Part shown: positions 51,567 to 60,479 of the stretch, piece after piece
How positions within the stretch are numbered: position 1 is the stretch's first letter
How the letters are laid out: the number at the start of each line of letters is the position of its first letter
Assembly (NCBI RefSeq): GCF_001040845.1
Contig: NZ_CP011941.1
Span: forward strand, 1,123,576 to 1,187,575
Length of the DNA: 64,000 nt
Source: Synechococcus sp. WH 8020
Lineage (GTDB): Bacteria; Cyanobacteriota; Cyanobacteriia; PCC-6307; Cyanobiaceae
Reading direction: 5' to 3'
Notes under the pieces: model-generated
The model's input: the letters and a program-made list of their open reading frames with translations, nothing else
What the model was told of the DNA's origin: nothing
Database searches by the model: none
Position numbers and translations under genes: made by a program

Positions 51567-51600
51567 AAAAAAAACCGATAACCAAAGGCTATCGGCAAAA
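51567..51600 (-). terminator. Leftward terminator of the DUF4278 gene
   Basis: Minus strand CCGATAGCC TTT GGTTATCGG followed by a run of eight T; stem 51575-51583 with 51587-51595. It lies about 40 nt beyond the DUF4278 stop and could also terminate the convergent gene at 51268-51534 inefficiently. Confidence 0.88.
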
Positions 51601-51640
51601 GAATCAAAGAAATTAGACACTCAAATCAATCGAGCGTAAC

Positions 51641-51817
51641 TTATTTGGAGTAAACAACGCCTCGATAGGTCAATGAGGGATGTTCTTGCATTTCAGCCCT
51701 TACAAGTTCACGGCACGTGTTGTAGTGCTCATGGCGGTAAGTCAATTCAACGCAAGCTTTAACGTTCGAGGGCTTACGGGTTTCGTAGGCCTGACCTCTG
51801 TAGTGAAGGGTAGTCAT
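51641..51817 (-). CDS. DUF4278 family protein
   Basis: 58 residues. The DUF4278 start LHYRGQAYETR and the end LTYRGVVYSK show the duplicated 'TYRG.xY' pattern, typical of small cyanobacterial stress-related proteins of unknown function. ATG at 51817. Terminator at 51567-51600 follows. Confidence 0.9.
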   Translation of the reverse strand: MTTLHYRGQAYETRKPSNVKACVELTYRHEHYNTCRELVRAEMQEHPSLTYRGVVYSK

Positions 51818-51980
51818 GATGTTCTCCGAGAAAACCCAAGTCCCCGTTCCTTGGCTTGGGCCGATCTGCGCCTCGCAAAAACGAGGTGAACGATGCAATG
51901 GGTAGCGGTTGCTACTGCACAAACATAGTGATTGGTCAAGAGAATCGGCGTTCACCTCGATACAAAGACACAAATCAGGA

Positions 51981-52703
51981 TCAAAGGAAACCATTGGGAT
52001 GGGTGTGCTGAATTTGCACCACATGACCTTCTCCATTCACACGGCAAAGCCAGGGGGCCTTGGCACGAGGAACATTGACGCGAACCGCAAAGCCCCCCTT
52101 ATAGGGTTCAGTCCCAACGATCTGAAGCGAATCACGCCTTCGCCCAACCTGATTCGAGACCGCGCGAAGACATGTGGACTCTGCATGCTGGCGCTGATTT
52201 CCACCGCCATGGCCAGAGTGACCTTGAATCAAACTACCGATCAAAGCTCCTGCAAACGCTCCGATTGCAGCCCCCGTACTCGTCGAGGAAGAATTGTCAT
52301 AGCTAGGACTCGGATCGTGCGCAGTTTCTAAACGAACAGCAAGACGCTGCGCTTGACCTCCATCGTTCCATGAAAAAACACTACTGTTTCGGCGATCACG
52401 AAATTGCGCGTTGTGTAATCCAGAAGACGTTTCAATTTGCAGCGCCTCCTTGGAAGGTCCGCGAAAGCGATAGACGGCGCCATTATCAAGCTTGATCACC
52501 AACACGGTGGTGCCAGCATTCACCTTTTGTTGACTGACGCAATGACCCTGAAATGTGGCAATACCACCACTCATCAATCGGCACACGCCTTGAGCACGAG
52601 CGATGGTCTTCGCAGAGACTCTTTCAGGCCCCAACAATAATTGTAGTGATGAAATAGTAGCCACCCCAGATACAGCGACACCAAAACAAACCAAACGCTT
52701 CAT
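51981..52703 (-). CDS. Exported glycine-zipper-like hypothetical protein
   Basis: 240 residues. A signal peptide (FGVAVSGVATISSLQLLLG) is followed by a middle domain (AGTTVLVIKLDNGAVYRFRG) and a glycine-rich segment (SSTSTGAAIGAFAGALIGSL) like the glycine-zipper inner-membrane domain. The C-terminal part (CLRAVSNQVGRRRDSLQIVG) and HVVQIQHTHPNGFL end the protein. Exported or membrane-anchored; function unknown. Confidence 0.78.
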   Translation of the reverse strand: MKRLVCFGVAVSGVATISSLQLLLGPERVSAKTIARAQGVCRLMSGGIATFQGHCVSQQKVNAGTTVLVIKLDNGAVYRFRGPSKEALQIETSSGLHNAQFRDRRNSSVFSWNDGGQAQRLAVRLETAHDPSPSYDNSSSTSTGAAIGAFAGALIGSLIQGHSGHGGGNQRQHAESTCLRAVSNQVGRRRDSLQIVGTEPYKGGFAVRVNVPRAKAPWLCRVNGEGHVVQIQHTHPNGFL

Positions 52704-53011
52704 ATCAGTCAAAAAAGATCACCACTCATTGGTAGCAAGACCTCTGGTTCATAGCCAAAATGGGCATCAACAGAAAGCCTTTCGATAGCAAGAGAGCATT
52801 CAATATGACGAGCCAAAACAGCTAATGCAGGAAGAGAAATCACTCAGAGCAAAACAACCGATGCACAAAAGGCTGATTCCCAATAGCCTAAAAAGACAAG
52901 GTATGATTAATTTAAGGCTAGAAGGCTAAATCAACTGACCAACAAAACTTAAAACCTTGGCAAAACACGATTATTTTCATACCAAAGCGCAGAGAAACCA
53001 ACAGAAAATCC
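52704..53011 (+). other. Intergenic region between divergent genes
   Basis: 308 bases separating the divergent genes at 51981-52703 and 53012-53605. A+T-rich around 52880-53000. Presumably holds both promoters; no clear operator recognised. Confidence 0.5.
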
Positions 53012-53605
53012 ATGCATTTTCAAGCAATGCTTCGCATCATTCAAAGACTGTTTTTGGCAGCACCTTTGCTATTGATCATGAGCTGTGAGCCGGGAAATTC
53101 TGCAAGGCAGTCCAATAGCGCAGACAACATCAAACAACGCCATGCACAACAGTCAAAAATAATTGATCCTGGCCAAACCGGTCCAAATGCTGACCTCCTT
53201 CAGGGAAATCACGACGATTTTTCACTCAAAGCCAGGCGTCTTCGCAGCACCGACACAATGAGCAACAGCCAATGGGTGGTCGAATTATTTAAAGGGAGCA
53301 AACGCCTTGCCCTATGGCCTGCCATCAGCGGATACAACACCAATCCCACCGCCGACCGGCGTTGGAGCCCAGGAAATGGAGCAGCTCTGCCAATCGGAGA
53401 CTATTTGCTGGGGCAGCCAGAGCCATGGGGAACAGACATCTGGTTGAATTTGCAGCCACAATTCAAAACAGACCGAAGTGGACTCGGCATACACCATTGC
53501 AATCCAGGAAGTGGATGTCTTTGCATTCCTAATCGCAACAACCTAGAAGCCATTGCTGCATGGGTAAAAGCCACCGGGATCAATACGTTAACTGTTCAGA
53601 ATTAA
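53012..53605 (+). CDS. L,D-transpeptidase-like lipoprotein
   Basis: 197 residues. Lipobox LLIMSC puts the lipidated cysteine at residue 25. The C-terminal half contains PIGDYLLGQ, then GLGIHHCNPGSGCLCI with His161/162 and Cys169, resembling the YkuD (L,D-transpeptidase) active site, though the spacing between His and Cys is shorter than usual. It would crosslink or anchor to peptidoglycan if active; this is uncertain. Complete; ATG start. Confidence 0.62.
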   Translation: MHFQAMLRIIQRLFLAAPLLLIMSCEPGNSARQSNSADNIKQRHAQQSKIIDPGQTGPNADLLQGNHDDFSLKARRLRSTDTMSNSQWVVELFKGSKRLALWPAISGYNTNPTADRRWSPGNGAALPIGDYLLGQPEPWGTDIWLNLQPQFKTDRSGLGIHHCNPGSGCLCIPNRNNLEAIAAWVKATGINTLTVQN

Positions 53606-54066
53606 ACAGAGCAAGACAATACATCACAACAACCATTAGCCAAAGACCCAAGATGGATCAACAGAAACGAATAAAAAAGCCTTAACAAAGCCCATGGCCA
53701 AGACAGATCGAAATCATAGTGACAACAATTCCGGCAAATACAAAAGCTATCAAAACCGATAAGACGAGAAGCCAAACTTTCTAGCCAATCTGTTCAAAAT
53801 AAATTCATAAAATACAATCATTCGAGCAGCTCCTTCTGCATTAAATTGTCGAAGACTAAATTCACTCAATTGAGCTGATTCTAAATACAAGCAGAATGCT
53901 CATAGCCTTGTGGCCTGACAAGCATCACAAGACCAATCACCTTCGCAGTAAATCCAACACTTTACGCTAAAGCGAATCCAAGCAGTTTCAATAATAACAC
54001 CACTGAAATACAACGAATAACATGCCAGAGTCCCAACGTTTCAAAGAAGATCTCCACACCATAACC
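53606..54066 (+). other. A+T-rich intergenic region
   Basis: 461 bases, A+T-rich. No coding frame above about 40 codons with coding character and no convincing hairpin terminator. Confidence 0.45.
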
Positions 54067-54282
54067 ATGAGCTGGACCGTTGCTAAATGTTGGACAAGCG
54101 TTTTACCCCAGGAGGGCTACCGACATTTTCGCCTCATCCTTCAGGGCGGGAAAGGGCATTCACGATGGGTGGAACTAGAAGCAGTTCTTGATTCAAACGT
54201 GCGACTGCGCATCAACTGGAACGAACTCCGAAACCAAGAGATTTGGACCAGCGGTTGGCAACAGCTGCCACCAGAGGAGTGA
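54067..54282 (+). CDS. TIGR02450 family protein
   Basis: 71 residues. Starts SWTVAKCWTSVLPQEGYRHF and contains RWVELEAVLDSNVRLRINWN then EIWTSGWQQLP, which is the TIGR02450 small-protein pattern. Function unknown; widespread in cyanobacteria and proteobacteria. The ATG at 54067 starts the conserved part. Overlaps an upstream extension of the methyltransferase frame. Confidence 0.88.
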   Translation: MSWTVAKCWTSVLPQEGYRHFRLILQGGKGHSRWVELEAVLDSNVRLRINWNELRNQEIWTSGWQQLPPEE

Positions 54283-54326
54283 GGTCTGACTCGCAGGGCA
54301 GCCAACAAACGCGCCAAAATAAAGGT

Positions 54327-54983
54327 ATGGCAGTTCAAATTCTTACTGAGGATCAGCGATACAAGCTCGACCGCGAGCCTGATCGAATCTTTTATTCAGA
54401 ACCACGCTTCGTCCAGCACTTAGACGAAAGCTTCAGGACACGTCTAACGGGCTTTTACAAAGAACATATTCCGTCTGGAGCTGTTGTCCTTGACCTGGGT
54501 TCGTCTTGGGTGAGTCACCTGCCAGAAGAGATCCATTACGAGCGAGTGATTGGCCATGGCATGAATGAAGCGGAACTCGCAGCCAACACAAGGCTCGACA
54601 GTCACTACGTCCAAGACATGAACCTGGATCCCACAATCCCTTTAAAGGATGCATCCGTTGACGCCTGTCTTGCTGTTGCTGCTTGGCAATACTGGACACA
54701 ACCAGAAAATGTCGCGTCGGAGATGCTCCGGGTCACGAGACCCAATGGCACAGCCATCGTTACATTTTCGAATCGGATGTTTTTCACGAAGGCTCCGCAG
54801 GTTTGGACCGATAACGACGACACGCAGCATCTCGACTACGTCGGCACGGTGCTGCAAGCCAATGGATGGTCTGACGTACGGGTGTTTGCGGAAGAAACAA
54901 AAGCCTCTGGGTTGATGGGACTGGTAGGAGGCAAAGGCGACCCATTTTTCGCAGTTGTCGCGCGCAAAAGCATCGACTCATGA
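54327..54983 (+). CDS. SAM-dependent methyltransferase
   Basis: 218 residues. Class I methyltransferase: GAVVLDLGSSWVSHLP holds motif I, LAVAAWQYWTQPENVASEML is motif II-III, and GTAIVTFSNRMFFTKAP follows. Target unknown. The frame is open 28 codons upstream and overlaps the TIGR02450 gene; the ATG at 54327 gives the usual length. Complete. Confidence 0.9.
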   Translation: MAVQILTEDQRYKLDREPDRIFYSEPRFVQHLDESFRTRLTGFYKEHIPSGAVVLDLGSSWVSHLPEEIHYERVIGHGMNEAELAANTRLDSHYVQDMNLDPTIPLKDASVDACLAVAAWQYWTQPENVASEMLRVTRPNGTAIVTFSNRMFFTKAPQVWTDNDDTQHLDYVGTVLQANGWSDVRVFAEETKASGLMGLVGGKGDPFFAVVARKSIDS

Positions 54984-54990
54984 TCAAGAC

Positions 54991-55137
54991 ATGATCCACA
55001 AGACAATCAAAAATCTTGAGAGGAAGCTCAGCCTTCCAGCCCCAGCTCAAAACGAAATCACATCAACACAAACCCGTAGAGATTGGCTCAACAATCAACA
55101 AAATCAAGCTCATTATTTAAATTTGATTCTGATTTAA
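54991..55137 (+). CDS. Small hypothetical protein
   Basis: 48 residues: IHKTIKNLERKLSLPAPAQN then RRDWLNNQQNQAHYLNLILI. Helical, charged. ATG just after the methyltransferase stop. Could be a downstream cistron; no family recognised. Confidence 0.42.
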   Translation: MIHKTIKNLERKLSLPAPAQNEITSTQTRRDWLNNQQNQAHYLNLILI

Positions 55138-55231
55138 ACCTTACAAATAACACATCAAATTCTCCTCTCTTTCAAGTCATTTTTCATTGCTGAGAAGCTG
55201 AGAGTTTTGAATTGTCAATCAGAACCTGCGC

Positions 55232-56764
55232 TTACAGGTCGAGCGCGCGAAGCAAGTCCCGCTGAGCCTTACGACCTGTGATGGCATGGGCAGCCATGGC
55301 ACCACTGGCAGCAACAGGTGGAATCCCAATCCCTGGGAAACAACTAGCGCCACATTGCAGCAATCCCTTAACGGGAGTTGTCACCCCAGGGAACAGCCCT
55401 TTCGATGCCGACAACGCAGGGCCATAGCTGCCTTGATGCGTGGATAGGTAATGACGGTGGGTAAGAGGAGTTCCCTCCATCACCACTTTGCAACGACCGC
55501 GGAGATCGGGAATGCGTTGCTCCAACACATCCCAAAACACCTGACAGCGTTGACCACGTTTCTCCTGATAAGCCGGCGTTCCCCTCTGAAGACCAGCCCA
55601 CATTGACCAGGGTTCATTAGCAGGGGTATAGGCATGAAGCACGTGATGGCCCTCAGGCGCCATCGTTGGATCGAGCACAGTTGGAATCGACACCACCACG
55701 GCATTGCGCTCAGAGTCAATGCCCCGTTCCCAGTCACCAACCCAAACGGTATGGATCGGCAGATCCTCAAGACCGTTCGCATCAAATCCGAGATGAAGAT
55801 GCAAAAAAGAATGACAACCAGGAGTGGACAACCGTTCCTGACGCCAAGCCTTTGCAGCCATCTCAGGCAACAAAGCCGCCGTACCCCAGGCATCCGCGTT
55901 GCTCACCACAACATCGGCGTGAAGCGTCTCACCATTGCTGAGCTCGACGCCGATGACACGATCACCGTCGAGAAGCAGCCGGGTCACTGTTGCACCAAGC
56001 CGCAAGCGGCCTCCGTATGACTCCATGCCGCGCACGAGTGCGTTCACGACGGCCGCACTGCCTCCGCGCGGAAAATCAAGACACGATTCAGGGTCAAACC
56101 ATTCACCAAACAAAGTTGCCATCGCGGCTGCGTTGGTGTCAGCCATCGGCATACCGCTGATCAAAAAACAGAGCAAATCAACCCAGTGGCGAAGAAATGG
56201 GTCCTGGAGATGACGATCAACTAGAGGCCCGAACGCACCACTGAGATGGCGGATGGCTGGCAAATGCTGAACCAGTCGTCCACTACGGCTCAACAGAGAA
56301 CCAATTCCATCCACAGATGCCGGTAACGCCAGCAATGGCAAGGCATCTGCTGCTGCTGCAATCGGCTGCAACACGGCGGTGAAACGCTGCCACTCAGCCA
56401 CAGCCCCAGGTCCACGCAGCCTTTCCACCACGCGTTCGAAGCCATTTCCTCCAACACCAACACGGAGATGTCCTTCTGGGAACAAGACATCCCAATCCTT
56501 GTAGGTCAAGACATCCAGTGGCTGATCCAACGCACGCAGAATTTGAGCAAGGGGATTACTGCTTGGCCAACGTGACAATCCACTCCAAAGGGATGGGCCA
56601 GATTCGAAGTGATAGCCCTGTCTTTCAAAGCCATGAGCAGCGCCGCCTGGCTGGCTATGGGCTTCTAGAACCAAAACATCCTTTCCAGCCCGGGCAGTGA
56701 GACCGGCACAGCACAAGCCGCCGATCCCGCTTCCAATCACGATCACCTCAGCGCTTTTTGGCAT
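55232..56764 (-). CDS. CrtISO/phytoene-desaturase-like flavoprotein
   Basis: 510 residues. FAD motif VIVIGSGIGGLCCAGLTARA at the N-terminus, then PGGAAHGFERQGYHFESGPS, and the C-terminal SYGPALSASKGLFPGVTTPV and GASCFPGIGIPPVAASGAMA typical of carotenoid isomerase/desaturase and related amine-oxidase-like oxidoreductases. Substrate not certain: prolycopene isomerase-like or another carotenoid-related step. Complete; the ATG at 56764 is used over a TTG just upstream. Confidence 0.88.
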   Translation of the reverse strand: MPKSAEVIVIGSGIGGLCCAGLTARAGKDVLVLEAHSQPGGAAHGFERQGYHFESGPSLWSGLSRWPSSNPLAQILRALDQPLDVLTYKDWDVLFPEGHLRVGVGGNGFERVVERLRGPGAVAEWQRFTAVLQPIAAAADALPLLALPASVDGIGSLLSRSGRLVQHLPAIRHLSGAFGPLVDRHLQDPFLRHWVDLLCFLISGMPMADTNAAAMATLFGEWFDPESCLDFPRGGSAAVVNALVRGMESYGGRLRLGATVTRLLLDGDRVIGVELSNGETLHADVVVSNADAWGTAALLPEMAAKAWRQERLSTPGCHSFLHLHLGFDANGLEDLPIHTVWVGDWERGIDSERNAVVVSIPTVLDPTMAPEGHHVLHAYTPANEPWSMWAGLQRGTPAYQEKRGQRCQVFWDVLEQRIPDLRGRCKVVMEGTPLTHRHYLSTHQGSYGPALSASKGLFPGVTTPVKGLLQCGASCFPGIGIPPVAASGAMAAHAITGRKAQRDLLRALDL

Positions 56765-56874
56765 CAATCACCAATCAGAGATCCGAACTCGGGTCATAGC
56801 CAGTCACAGCTGTGATCGCGAACAACACCTCCCAATCAAAAGATCGGTTGAAATGGTTCAAAGCACCAAGGTCC

Positions 56875-57636
56875 ATGCCAGAACAATCCTCCCCAGGCCA
56901 AAACCAGCTGTCGCTATGGCGTCGAACGCCTCCCCTGGTGTTGCCCATGGTGGTGCTGAGCTGCGGGCTAGTTGTCGCCGGAGCTGTTGCTGTGAAAGGA
57001 ATTCGAACCGCAACAGACACCGTGACCGTGACCGGTGCCAGCACTGAAAGGTTGCGCAGCGACTATGCCGATTGGACCGTGACCGTGAGTGGGAATGGTG
57101 TGAGCCAGCAGCAGGCTTATCAAAATCTGCAACCCGATTTAAAGCGCACGCTTGCATTTCTGCTCGATGCTGGCATCCCAGAAAGCAGCACCCAACTCAC
57201 TGTTTTACGGACTGATCGCAACGATATTCGCAACCGTGTGACCGGGATGCTCACCAGCACGGAGTGGACGGCACGTCAATCCATCCACGTAGGCAGCTCA
57301 GATGTGGCCTTAATCCGCACGGCATCAAACAAAATCAGCAACCTGATTGGCGACGGTGTGTCATTGGCCATTCAGCCTCCGGCTTACACCTACACAAAAC
57401 TGGCCGAAAAACGTGTCGATATGCTGGCCAAAGCCACCGCTGATGCTCGAGATCGAGCGATTGCGATCGCGAGACAAGCGGGCTCCGGCATAGGAGCGAT
57501 CACCAATGCCGACACAGGCACCTTCCAAATCACCGTGCCGAACTCCACAAAAATGGGGAGCTATGGCTCCTATGACACCAGCACCATCGACAAAGACATC
57601 ACCGCCGTGATGGGAGTGACGTTCAGAGTGCAGTGA
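56875..57636 (+). CDS. SIMPL-domain protein
   Basis: 253 residues. An N-terminal membrane anchor (LVLPMVVLSCGLVVAGAVAV) precedes a SIMPL (DUF541) domain: TDTVTVTGASTERLRSDYAD, LAEKRVDMLAKATADARDRA then AGSGIGAITNADTGTFQITV. SIMPL proteins form periplasmic rings of unknown role. Complete; the ATG at 56875 is used. Its stop overlaps the rhomboid start. Confidence 0.9.
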   Translation: MPEQSSPGQNQLSLWRRTPPLVLPMVVLSCGLVVAGAVAVKGIRTATDTVTVTGASTERLRSDYADWTVTVSGNGVSQQQAYQNLQPDLKRTLAFLLDAGIPESSTQLTVLRTDRNDIRNRVTGMLTSTEWTARQSIHVGSSDVALIRTASNKISNLIGDGVSLAIQPPAYTYTKLAEKRVDMLAKATADARDRAIAIARQAGSGIGAITNADTGTFQITVPNSTKMGSYGSYDTSTIDKDITAVMGVTFRVQ

Positions 57637-58169
57637 TCATTCTTCCCTTAATCCTGTTAGGTCTGTCCTGGCTGCAGGAAGGCATCGACCAACTCCTGCT
57701 GGGCGGACGCTGGAATTTGGCGATGGGGCCCGGCACTCCTTGGTGGACCCTTCTGACCGCTCCGTTCAGCCATGGAGATCTTGGTCACCTGATTGGGAAC
57801 AGCATTGTTTTTCTCCCGCTCAGCTATCTCGTGCTGTTGAAAAGCCTGCGCGGTTATGTAGCGGTTTGGATTGCCGTGATTCTTCTCGAAATTCCGCTCT
57901 GGTTGTTTTGGCCGGTTGGCAGTCACGGGCTCTCAGGAGTCGTCTACGGACTCCTTGGCTACCTCGTTCTGATCGGATTTCTTGAACGCAGACCGCTAGC
58001 CATCGCTCTAAGCGTGATCGCCGTTGCCTTGTACGGAAGCGCCCTGCCTGGATTGCTGCCTTGGGCCTCACCCGCGGGGGTGAGCTGGATTGGTCACGCG
58101 AGTGGATTCATCGCTGGCCTTTTGGCAGCCGGAGCTGTGTCACGGGAGCCTCATCAGCCGTCGGCTTGA
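57633..58169 (+). CDS. Rhomboid-family intramembrane serine protease
   Basis: 178 residues with six membrane helices. FSHGDLGHLIGNSIVF carries the conserved His/Asn, GSHGLSGVVYGLL has the catalytic Ser101 in GLSG, and WIGHASGFIAGLL has the catalytic His155. So the Ser-His dyad is complete. It cleaves membrane-embedded substrates; the substrate here is unknown. The GTG start overlaps the SIMPL stop by 4 nt. Confidence 0.94.
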   Translation: MIILPLILLGLSWLQEGIDQLLLGGRWNLAMGPGTPWWTLLTAPFSHGDLGHLIGNSIVFLPLSYLVLLKSLRGYVAVWIAVILLEIPLWLFWPVGSHGLSGVVYGLLGYLVLIGFLERRPLAIALSVIAVALYGSALPGLLPWASPAGVSWIGHASGFIAGLLAAGAVSREPHQPSA

Positions 58170-58378
58170 TCCTCAGCCGATTTGAGAAAGCGACCTGATA
58201 GTCGAACCGCCAAGACAGAGCAAGCGGCTCCATAGCCGATAAAGGTGGCCACTTGACCAAAAGATCCCATCTCGTAAACCTCCCCGCCTAACAACACCCA
58301 ATCAACGAGTGATGAGGCCACACCCCACACAACAACCCAAACCGAAACGTAGAGAATCCCCCTCACGGCGGTGTTCAC
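58154..58378 (-). CDS. Two-helix membrane protein
   Basis: 74 residues: GILYVSVWVVVWGVASSLVD helix then GQVATFIGYGAACSVLAVRL helix and an acidic tail. No family assigned. GTG start. The 3' end overlaps the rhomboid gene end by 16 nt in antisense. Confidence 0.65.
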   Translation of the reverse strand: MNTAVRGILYVSVWVVVWGVASSLVDWVLLGGEVYEMGSFGQVATFIGYGAACSVLAVRLSGRFLKSAEDQADG

Positions 58379-58591
58379 GGCAGCTCCTTTTGAAAATGCT
58401 TGTTCGATGAGACGCTAGGCCAACCATCAATCCAAGTCCTTCAGGACTGATGGGATCGCTGATCACTGAGCCTGATCACTCATTCCTTTCAAGATGCATT
58501 CTTCAAAGCTTCTTGAAGCAACCTGACAACCATGCTTCGTGTCGCTAAGACCTTGGCGTACTCACTTTGATCGAAGCAGAAAGGCTCCCCT

Positions 58592-58807
58592 ATGTCTGAA
58601 GACAATCAGCAGCAACCTGTCGTGATCAAGCAAGGAGGCGGCGGCACTGGAATTGGACTGGTTCTGGCGGCATTAATTCTTGGAGGTGCGCTGGTCTACG
58701 CCGTCACCATTTGGTCAAACACACAGAAAAGAATGATCGAGGCGCCGAGAGAAACGATCCAGAAAGGCGTGGACACCATTAAAAAAGCGATTCAGCCTGA
58801 CTCTTAG
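58592..58807 (+). CDS. Single-helix membrane protein
   Basis: 71 residues: a polar N-terminus, then a helix (GIGLVLAALILGGALVYAVT) and a charged C-terminus (APRETIQKGVDTIKKAIQPD). Likely a bitopic membrane protein with cytoplasmic N-terminus. No family recognised. ATG start. Confidence 0.65.
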   Translation: MSEDNQQQPVVIKQGGGGTGIGLVLAALILGGALVYAVTIWSNTQKRMIEAPRETIQKGVDTIKKAIQPDS

Positions 58808-58859
58808 AAGTCAATCTCTGACTGAATTGAGGAGGGGGCATGGAGTCAAAGATCAGGCT

Positions 58860-59117
58860 TCACCCTCCCTCGATCGATTGCTGCCGACTGTGATGGCGAT
58901 AGAGATCGCTGTCTCCATCGTCTTCCGGCTCAGAGTTCTCTTGGGGCGCGCGGGGTTCAGCCGCTTCAATCCGCTGTTTAGGGATCACAGCGCTTTCTTC
59001 TCTAGCGATCGCACGCTCATAGGCCGAATTGGCCTCTGATAAGCCATCGCTACGAAGAGATGCCATGGCCTCAAAAGCAGTGTGGCCATGATGGCAGTCC
59101 TGCGACTCGATGACCAT
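58860..59117 (-). CDS. Small hypothetical protein
   Basis: 85 residues, soluble, His-rich at the start (SQDCHHGHTAFEAMA), a short helix (GLSEANSAYERAIAREESAV) and then a disordered acidic tail with Asp/Glu/Arg. The ATG at 59117-59115 overlaps the TTG start of the divergent endonuclease III gene. No family recognised. Confidence 0.65.
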   Translation of the reverse strand: MVIESQDCHHGHTAFEAMASLRSDGLSEANSAYERAIAREESAVIPKQRIEAAEPRAPQENSEPEDDGDSDLYRHHSRQQSIEGG

Positions 59118-59770
59118 TGCTCAGAAAAGAGCGTGCTTCCCATCTGCTCCACCGCCTGGATGAGCACTATCCAGATCCACCCATTCCTCTCGATCACAGC
59201 GACCCTTTCAGCCTGCTGATCGCAGTGCTCCTTAGTGCGCAGTGCACCGACAAAAAAGTCAATGAAGTCACACCAGCCTTATTTGCTGCTGGTCCAACAC
59301 CAAGTGCCATGGCGGCTTTGACGGAAATGGAGATTTTCGGTCACATCCGCCAGCTCGGGCTTGCCAAAACCAAGGCCCGAAACGTGCGCAAACTCGCTCA
59401 CCTCTTGACCACGGTGCATGGGGGGATAGTGCCGAGCAGCTTTGAAGAGCTCGAGGCACTGCCGGGCGTTGGCCACAAAACCGCCAGCGTGGTGATGGCC
59501 CAAGCCTTCGGAGTACCGGCGTTCCCCGTGGACACTCACATACATCGCCTGGCGCAGCGCTGGGGACTCAGCAATGGAGACAGCGTGGAGCGCACCGAAA
59601 AGGATTTGAAAGCACTATTCCCACCGGAACGCTGGAACAAGCTCCACCTGCAAATCATTTTTTATGGACGCGAGCACTGCACTGCTCGCGGATGCGACGG
59701 AACGATTTGCCCAATGTGCCGCGAGCTGTACCCGAAGCGACGAACACCAGTGATTTGGAGAAGGCCTTAA
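59117..59770 (+). CDS. nth: Endonuclease III (base-excision DNA glycosylase/AP lyase)
   Basis: 217 residues. It removes oxidised pyrimidines and nicks at AP sites. The helix-hairpin-helix LPGVGHKTASVV carries the catalytic Lys121; catalytic Asp139 is in FPVDTHIHR. The iron-sulfur cluster cysteines are present but with unusual spacing: Cys188, Cys193, Cys198 and Cys201 (C-X4-C-X4-C-X2-C) instead of C-X6-C-X2-C-X5-C. So the cluster may be rearranged or lost. The start is a TTG shared with the divergent gene's ATG. Confidence 0.92.
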   Translation: MLRKERASHLLHRLDEHYPDPPIPLDHSDPFSLLIAVLLSAQCTDKKVNEVTPALFAAGPTPSAMAALTEMEIFGHIRQLGLAKTKARNVRKLAHLLTTVHGGIVPSSFEELEALPGVGHKTASVVMAQAFGVPAFPVDTHIHRLAQRWGLSNGDSVERTEKDLKALFPPERWNKLHLQIIFYGREHCTARGCDGTICPMCRELYPKRRTPVIWRRP

Positions 59771-59819
59771 ACGCAATGCTGCCCAACGTCAAATCTCTGT
59801 TACAGTTCGTTTCAATTGC

Positions 59820-60065
59820 ATGACCTCCATGGAACGCACTCCCGCTAACGACGCCTGGTTCCAAGGCAAAGCAGCTCGCTCCATTCACGAAGATCAACTG
59901 AAGAAAGTTGAGCTCTTCAACGGTCGTGCGGCCATGATCGGTTTCGTCATCGGTGTGATCACTGAAGGACTTACAGGCCAGGGGATTCTTCATCAAATTG
60001 GCCTCGGCCCCCTCGTTGACGGCTACGTCACTTGCAGCGTTCAGACGCTCCCCTTCTGTTTCTGA
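59820..60065 (+). CDS. hli: High-light-inducible (Hli) protein
   Basis: 81 residues. Conserved helix KVELFNGRAAMIGFVIGVIT then EGLTGQGILHQIGLG, the Hli chlorophyll-binding signature ExxNGRAAMIGF. The tail (VTCSVQTLPFCF) has two cysteines, not typical for the family, but the core is intact. An ATG three codons downstream (59829) is possible. A second hli gene in the window is at 38281-38553. Confidence 0.94.
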   Translation: MTSMERTPANDAWFQGKAARSIHEDQLKKVELFNGRAAMIGFVIGVITEGLTGQGILHQIGLGPLVDGYVTCSVQTLPFCF

Positions 60066-60083
60066 TCAGACCAGACAAGGCTT

Positions 60084-60116
60084 GTCAGCCCCCTAGCCTT
60101 AGGATTAAGGGCTGAC
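60084..60116 (+). repeat. Inverted repeat ahead of a small gene
   Basis: GTCAGCCC (60084-60091) and GGGCTGAC (60109-60116) form an 8-bp stem in the 5' leader of the gene at 60128. No T-run follows it, so it is probably not a terminator; it could affect translation or mark a processing site. The role is unknown. Confidence 0.5.
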
Positions 60117-60127
60117 AGTCCAAGCCA

Positions 60128-60397
60128 ATGGCTCGAAAGCGGCGCAAACTAAGCAAAGACATGGAGGCCGAAATTAAAGCGGCCCATAAAAAAGTTGAGT
60201 TTATTTCCGCGTTAATTCGAGACATCCGAGAAGAAGACATTCAAAACGAATACGCTGAAGCCTTTGTACAGGTGCACGCCGCATGCACCCACCTCGCCCA
60301 GCTTTACGAGGCTGAGGGCATTACTGAAGAAAGTGAAGGAACACTGGTGCTCTACAAAGGCCTCCTTAATCAATTTGAAGAAGAATATGAGCTTTAG
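60128..60397 (+). CDS. Small soluble hypothetical protein
   Basis: 89 residues, highly charged and helical: KRRKLSKDMEAEIKAAHKKV, LIRDIREEDIQNEYAEAFVQ, then YKGLLNQFEEEYEL. No family recognised. ATG start with an inverted-repeat leader. Confidence 0.7.
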   Translation: MARKRRKLSKDMEAEIKAAHKKVEFISALIRDIREEDIQNEYAEAFVQVHAACTHLAQLYEAEGITEESEGTLVLYKGLLNQFEEEYEL

Positions 60398-60479
60398 GAC
60401 ATTTTTATAATCTGGTCCTCTAACACTAATTTTTTTCTAAAAATCCGGTAAAACCGGCTTGGTTATAAGAAACAGATTG

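Noticed and set aside
60084..60116. Inverted repeat read as a terminator for the Hli gene
   Set aside because: No T-run follows on either strand; kept only as a repeat.
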